Assembly (NCBI RefSeq): GCF_052060015.1
Contig: NZ_JBPODZ010000002.1
Span: 248,001-312,000 of the forward strand
Direction of reading: 5' to 3'
DNA from: Arhodomonas sp052060015
Lineage (GTDB): Bacteria; Pseudomonadota; Gammaproteobacteria; Nitrococcales; Nitrococcaceae
Length of the DNA: 64,000 bases
This document shows positions 60,774-64,000 of this stretch, in pieces; position 1 is the first letter of the stretch; each line of letters starts with the position of its first letter. Below the pieces are notes generated by a model. That model saw nothing but the letters and a program-made list of their open reading frames with translations. It made no database searches and was not told the DNA's origin. Made by a program: the position numbers and the translations under genes.

Positions 60774-61433
60774 CTACCGGGCTTTCGGGTCCCCATCCAC
60801 GCCGTGACGCGCGCAGATATCGCTCACCGGGCAGGCACTGCAGCGGGGGCTCGGCCGGCAATGATCCTTGCCCAGGGCGACAATCTGGGCGTGATGGCGT
60901 TGGTAGGCCGCCGCCGGCGCCGGCAGCGCGGACTCCAGGCGCCGGCGCAGCCCCTCGTAGCCCGGCCGGTCGGTGAGCCAGCCATAGCGGGCGAGGATGC
61001 GATAGGTGTAGGCGTCGACCACGAACACCGGGCGGTGGAAACCGTAGAGCACGATATCGTCCGCCGTCTCCCGGCCCACCCCGTGCAGGGCGAGGAGGTA
61101 TTCCCGCAGCGCCGGCGTGGATAGCCGGGCGAGCCCTGCCGCGCCCCCCGCCTCGCGCCAGCCCGTGCACACCGCCTTCAGTCGGCGCGCCTTCACCCGA
61201 AAGTAGCCGGAGGGCCGGATCGCCGCAGCGAGCTCGTCGTCCGGGGCGGCGACGATGGCGTCCGGGTCCAGCATGCCGGCATCCCGGAGCGCGGCCATGG
61301 CCCGCTCGACGTTCCGCCAGGCCGTGTTCTGGGTAAGCACGGCACCCACCGCGACCTCGAAGGCATCCCGGGCCGGCCACCATCCGAGGTCGCCGAATAT
61401 GGTATCAAGGCGCTCGAACAGCCGTTCCACCAT
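60774..61433 (-). CDS. Endonuclease III-like HhH-GPD protein without the catalytic lysine
   Basis: This is a 219-residue DNA glycosylase-family protein. The HhH-GPD core has FEVAVGAVLTQNTAWRNVERA near 24-44, LHGVGRETADDIVLYGF with the helix-hairpin-helix, and VVDAYTYRIL with the conserved Asp. A C-terminal [4Fe-4S] loop has C-x5-C-x2-C-x5-C (CRPSPRCSACPVSDIC). The position of the EndoIII catalytic Lys (GRKTAN) is Glu here (GRETAD), so bifunctional lyase chemistry is unlikely; monofunctional glycosylases of the MIG/MutY kind also lack it. The start ATG 61433 has GAGGGGGG upstream. Confidence 0.88.
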   Translation of the reverse strand: MVERLFERLDTIFGDLGWWPARDAFEVAVGAVLTQNTAWRNVERAMAALRDAGMLDPDAIVAAPDDELAAAIRPSGYFRVKARRLKAVCTGWREAGGAAGLARLSTPALREYLLALHGVGRETADDIVLYGFHRPVFVVDAYTYRILARYGWLTDRPGYEGLRRRLESALPAPAAAYQRHHAQIVALGKDHCRPSPRCSACPVSDICARHGVDGDPKAR

Positions 61434-61443
61434 TGTGCCCCCC

Positions 61444-62280
61444 TCAGCGCTGGCGACCGCCGCGACGGGACCGGCCACCGGGCGGCGGCCGACGCCGTGG
61501 GGCGACCGCGGGGCGGTGCTCCTCCGCAAGCCCCACCAGGCGACAGAGCTCCCGGACCTCACCGGGCTTGAGCTCCACGTGTCGACCCTGACGCAGCCCC
61601 GGCGGCAGATGGACGGGGCCGAACTGGACCCGGATCAGGCGACTCACGGTCAGACCCTGGGACTCCCACAATCGCCGGACCTCCCGGCGCCGCCCCTCGC
61701 GCAGGCGCACCCGGAACCACTCGTTGGCGGCATCGTCCTCCGGCGACAGCGGCTGAATGGAGTCGAACCGTGCCGTGCCCTCTTCCAGGGCGACCCCTTC
61801 GAGCAGGCGTGCGATCACCTCCGGGGTGACCGCGCCAAAGACGCGCACGGCGTAATCCCGCGGCAGCTGGTGGCGTGGGTGCATCAGCCGGTTGGCGAGC
61901 TCGCCGTCGGTGGTGAACAACAACAGCCCGGAGGTGTTCACGTCGAGCCGCCCCACGGCGATCCAGCGACCCTGCCGCGGCGTGGGCAGGCGGCGGAACA
62001 CCGTGGGGCGACCCTCCGGATCGGAGCGCGTGGTCACCTCCCCCGCCGGCTTGTGGTAGGCGATCACCCGCCGCGGCGGCGCCGCCGCGGCCTCCCGGGC
62101 CAGGGGACGCCCGTCCACAGTGATCCGTGCCGACGCGCCCACCCGGTCACCGAGGCGCGCGATCCGGCCATCCACCCGTACCCGCCCGTCCCGGATCACG
62201 GTCTCCATCTGCCGGCGCGAGCCCAGACCCGCCCGGGCCAGCACCTTCTGCAGCTTCTCGTCGCCAGCGGCCACCGTCAT
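61444..62280 (-). CDS. rluB: 23S rRNA pseudouridine synthase, RluB family
   Basis: This is a 278-residue enzyme converting a uridine to pseudouridine in 23S rRNA. It has an N-terminal S4 RNA-binding domain (about 8-55: KLQKVLARAGLGSRRQMETVI), AYHKPAGEVTT near 74-84, the catalytic GRLDVNTSGLLL (Asp near 112) and LREGRRREVRRL near 197-208. The C-terminus is basic and Arg/Pro-rich. It starts at 62280, overlapping scpB by four bases, in the trpS-scpA-scpB-rluB operon. RluE/F subfamilies are less likely from context. Confidence 0.94.
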   Translation of the reverse strand: MTVAAGDEKLQKVLARAGLGSRRQMETVIRDGRVRVDGRIARLGDRVGASARITVDGRPLAREAAAAPPRRVIAYHKPAGEVTTRSDPEGRPTVFRRLPTPRQGRWIAVGRLDVNTSGLLLFTTDGELANRLMHPRHQLPRDYAVRVFGAVTPEVIARLLEGVALEEGTARFDSIQPLSPEDDAANEWFRVRLREGRRREVRRLWESQGLTVSRLIRVQFGPVHLPPGLRQGRHVELKPGEVRELCRLVGLAEEHRPAVAPRRRPPPGGRSRRGGRQR

Positions 62281-62861
62281 CCTCGCTCCTCCGCCTCGCC
62301 GGGCAACTGCAGATCCAGCTCCGGATGGGCCTGGTCGGGGTCACGGAGCTCCATCAGGGTGGGCAGCTCGTCGAGCCCCCGAAGATTGAAATAGTCCAGG
62401 AACGCCCGGGTGGTGCCGTAGAGGGCGGGCCGCCCGGGCATGTCCCGATGACCCACCACCCGCACCCAGCCCCGATCCTGCAGGGTGCGCATGATGGTGG
62501 TGGAGACACTCACGCCGCGCACCTCCTCGATCTCCCCCCGGGTTACGGGCTGGCGGTAAGCGATGATGGCCAGGGTCTCCAGTACGGCCCGGGAGTAGCG
62601 CCCGGCGCGCCCCTCCCAGAGTCGCCCCACCCAGGGGGCCAGGGCCTCGCTGACCTGGATGCGGTAACCGCTGGCCACCTCGGTGACCTCCACGCCGCGG
62701 CCGGCGTAGTCCCCTGCCAGCTCCTCGACGGCCGCCCGGATCTCCGCGGGTTGGGGGGCCTCGTGCTCGGGGAAAAGCCCGCGCAGTCGCTCCAGCGACA
62801 GTGGCTCTCCGGCGGCGAGAAGCGCCCCCTCCACGATATGCTTGAGCGAAGGCTCAGCCAT
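62277..62861 (-). CDS. scpB: Segregation and condensation protein B
   Basis: ScpB is the winged-helix subunit of the SMC-ScpAB condensin. The 194-residue product has IVEGALLAAGEPLSLERLRGLF near 8-29 and YSRAVLETLAIIAYRQPVTRGEIEEVRGV near 90-118, typical of the family. ATG 62861 lies inside the scpA gene end, with a GGAG site 7 bases before, so translation is coupled. Gammaproteobacteria that use MukBEF lack scpAB; its presence fits the Ectothiorhodospiraceae-like placement. The SMC gene is not in the window. Confidence 0.95.
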   Translation of the reverse strand: MAEPSLKHIVEGALLAAGEPLSLERLRGLFPEHEAPQPAEIRAAVEELAGDYAGRGVEVTEVASGYRIQVSEALAPWVGRLWEGRAGRYSRAVLETLAIIAYRQPVTRGEIEEVRGVSVSTTIMRTLQDRGWVRVVGHRDMPGRPALYGTTRAFLDYFNLRGLDELPTLMELRDPDQAHPELDLQLPGEAEERG

Positions 62862-63705
62862 CGGCAGGCTCCGGCTCCGAGGCCTCGCCGGTGGCGCGCA
62901 GGTGGATGGCACCGAGCTCCTCGGCCTGCACCACCTCCACCAGCCCCGCCTTGAGGAGCTCTAGGATGGCGAGGAAGCTCACGACCACCCCGTCCCGCCC
63001 CTCCTCCGGCGTGAACAAAGCGACGAACGGCGTGAAACGCTGCTGGGACAGGCGCACCAGGGTCTCACTCATGCGCTGGCGCACCGACAGCGCCTCCTCG
63101 CGGACCTGGTGATGGCGATGCAGGCGCGCCCGCTCCATCACCCCGGCGAAGGCGGCGAGCAGCTCGTCCAGGCCCACCTCCGGGGGCACCGCCACGGGCT
63201 GTCGCCGTGGGGCGGCTGCTGCTGCGGGGAATACGTCCCGGCCCACCCGGGGCAGGGCATCGATCTCCTCGGCGGCGTGCTTGAAGCGCTCGTACTCCTG
63301 CAGCCGCCGCACCAGCTCCGCCCGGGGGTCCGCCTCCTCGTCCTCCACCACCGGTGGCCGCGGCAGCAGCATGCGCGATTTGATCTCGGCGAGCATGGCG
63401 GCCATGACCAGGTACTCCGCCGCCAGCTCCAGGCGCAGGTCGCGCATCAGCTCGATGTAGCGCATGTACTGCCGGGTGATCTCGGCGATGGGGATATCCA
63501 GGATATCCAGGTTCTGGCGCCGGATCAGGTAGAGCAGGAGATCCAGTGGCCCTTCGAAGGCCTCCAGGAACACCTCCAGGGCGTCGGGCGGGATATAGAG
63601 ATCCCGCGGGAGCTCGGTGAGCGGCTCGCCGCGTACATGGGCCAGCGCCTCGGCAGCGGAGGGCTCGCCATCCCCGGTGACGCCCGCGGGCTGCTCCGGC
63701 CCCAT
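62854..63705 (-). CDS. scpA: Segregation and condensation protein A
   Basis: ScpA is the kleisin subunit that bridges SMC heads. The 283-residue product has the conserved FEGPLDLLLYLIRRQNLDILDIPIAEITRQYMRYIELM block near 49-86 and a C-terminal winged helix with VVSFLAILELLKAGLVEVVQ near 243-262. ATG 63705 shares its A with the trpS stop (TGATG), so translation is coupled to trpS. The overlap with scpB is eight bases. Confidence 0.95.
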   Translation of the reverse strand: MGPEQPAGVTGDGEPSAAEALAHVRGEPLTELPRDLYIPPDALEVFLEAFEGPLDLLLYLIRRQNLDILDIPIAEITRQYMRYIELMRDLRLELAAEYLVMAAMLAEIKSRMLLPRPPVVEDEEADPRAELVRRLQEYERFKHAAEEIDALPRVGRDVFPAAAAAPRRQPVAVPPEVGLDELLAAFAGVMERARLHRHHQVREEALSVRQRMSETLVRLSQQRFTPFVALFTPEEGRDGVVVSFLAILELLKAGLVEVVQAEELGAIHLRATGEASEPEPADG

Positions 63706-64000
63706 CAGCGATAGTCCAGCCCCATGACGGCGCGGACCTCCTTCATGGTCTGCCGGGCCACCGTGCGCGCCTCGCCGCAGCCGTCGGCGACCACCCGCCG
63801 GACGGCCTCCGGGTCCTCCTGCCATTCCCGGGCACGCGCACGGATGGGCTCGAGCTCCGCCTGCACGGCGTCGATCACCGGCGCCTTACACTCCAGGCAG
63901 CCGATCCCCGCCGAGCGGCAACCCTCGAGCACCCACTCCTGGGTGCCCTCGTCGGAGTAGAGCCTGTGGAACTCCCAGACCGGGCACTTGGTGGGCTCTC
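63705..64000 (-). CDS. trpS: Tryptophanyl-tRNA synthetase, 3' fragment (N-terminus off the right edge)
   Basis: Only the last 97 codons are in the window. They encode the C-terminal region typical of the longer proteobacterial TrpRS: KCPVWEFHRLYS, GCRSAGIGCLECK, then EDPEAVRRVVADGCGEARTVARQTMKEVRAVMGLDYR. The Cys pattern C-x21-C-x6-C-x2-C matches TrpRS forms that bind an iron-sulfur cluster near the anticodon-binding domain. It precedes scpA with a 1-base overlap. Confidence 0.93.
   Translation of the reverse strand, partial: EPTKCPVWEFHRLYSDEGTQEWVLEGCRSAGIGCLECKAPVIDAVQAELEPIRARAREWQEDPEAVRRVVADGCGEARTVARQTMKEVRAVMGLDYR

Overview
The window is about 67 percent G+C, densely coded, and reads as chromosome of a gammaproteobacterium. 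The core block gyrA-serC-serA-pheA-hisC-tyrA-aroA-cmk-rpsA-ihfB-lapA-lapB-pyrF (52.2 to 37.7 kb, minus strand) and the ubiG / MupP-like / yciK and trpS-scpA-scpB-rluB blocks are typical of that class. The acidic secreted proteins, GC content and gene neighbourhoods suggest a halophilic Ectothiorhodospiraceae-like bacterium (inference; no rRNA is present). No transposase, prophage, CRISPR array or replication origin was seen.

1-16 kb is the accessory part. It begins with a MalT-type regulator cut by the left edge. Two near-identical copies of a small secreted-protein gene follow, in direct repeat about 4.5 kb apart. They flank a SelO AMPylase and a von Willebrand A protein carrying five tandem 88-residue repeats. 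Next come an allantoin-degradation operon (puuE, allantoicase, allA), an Epd-like dehydrogenase, a GST, a secreted subtilase with Ig-like domains, and a low-GC gene for a probable PEP-CTERM-sorted protein.

15-23 kb holds a LysR regulator divergent from a Pot-type ABC transporter (two permeases, Tat-type binding protein, ATPase). Behind it lie a class III aminotransferase and a BKACE (DUF849) beta-keto-acid cleavage enzyme. Together they look like uptake, transamination and acetyl-CoA-dependent cleavage of an unidentified amino compound, and this is the best candidate here for an undescribed pathway.

22.8-36 kb is mixed: a DODA-type dioxygenase, a DUF1127 protein, a second LysR, a DSP-like phosphatase, an MDR oxidoreductase, a diguanylate cyclase, an AraC-phosphoesterase pair, an AhpD-like protein, a radical SAM protein, uvrB, an aspartate aminotransferase, and tRNA-Asn next to a HigB-like toxin remnant.

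36-52 kb is the housekeeping block (galU, comEA-like, then the core block above) covering UDP-glucose, pyrimidine, aromatic amino acid and serine synthesis, ribosomal protein S1, IHF, LPS-control proteins and gyrase A.

52-64 kb carries a cyclophilin, mtnA and mtaD (methylthioadenosine salvage), and ubiG followed by a HAD phosphatase, a squalene-synthase-like protein without its Asp-rich motifs, and yciK. Then come a stand-alone domain resembling the Ycf46 N-terminus, dodecin, an alpha/beta hydrolase, a lipoprotein, an EndoIII-like protein without the catalytic lysine, and rluB, scpB, scpA and the 3' end of trpS.
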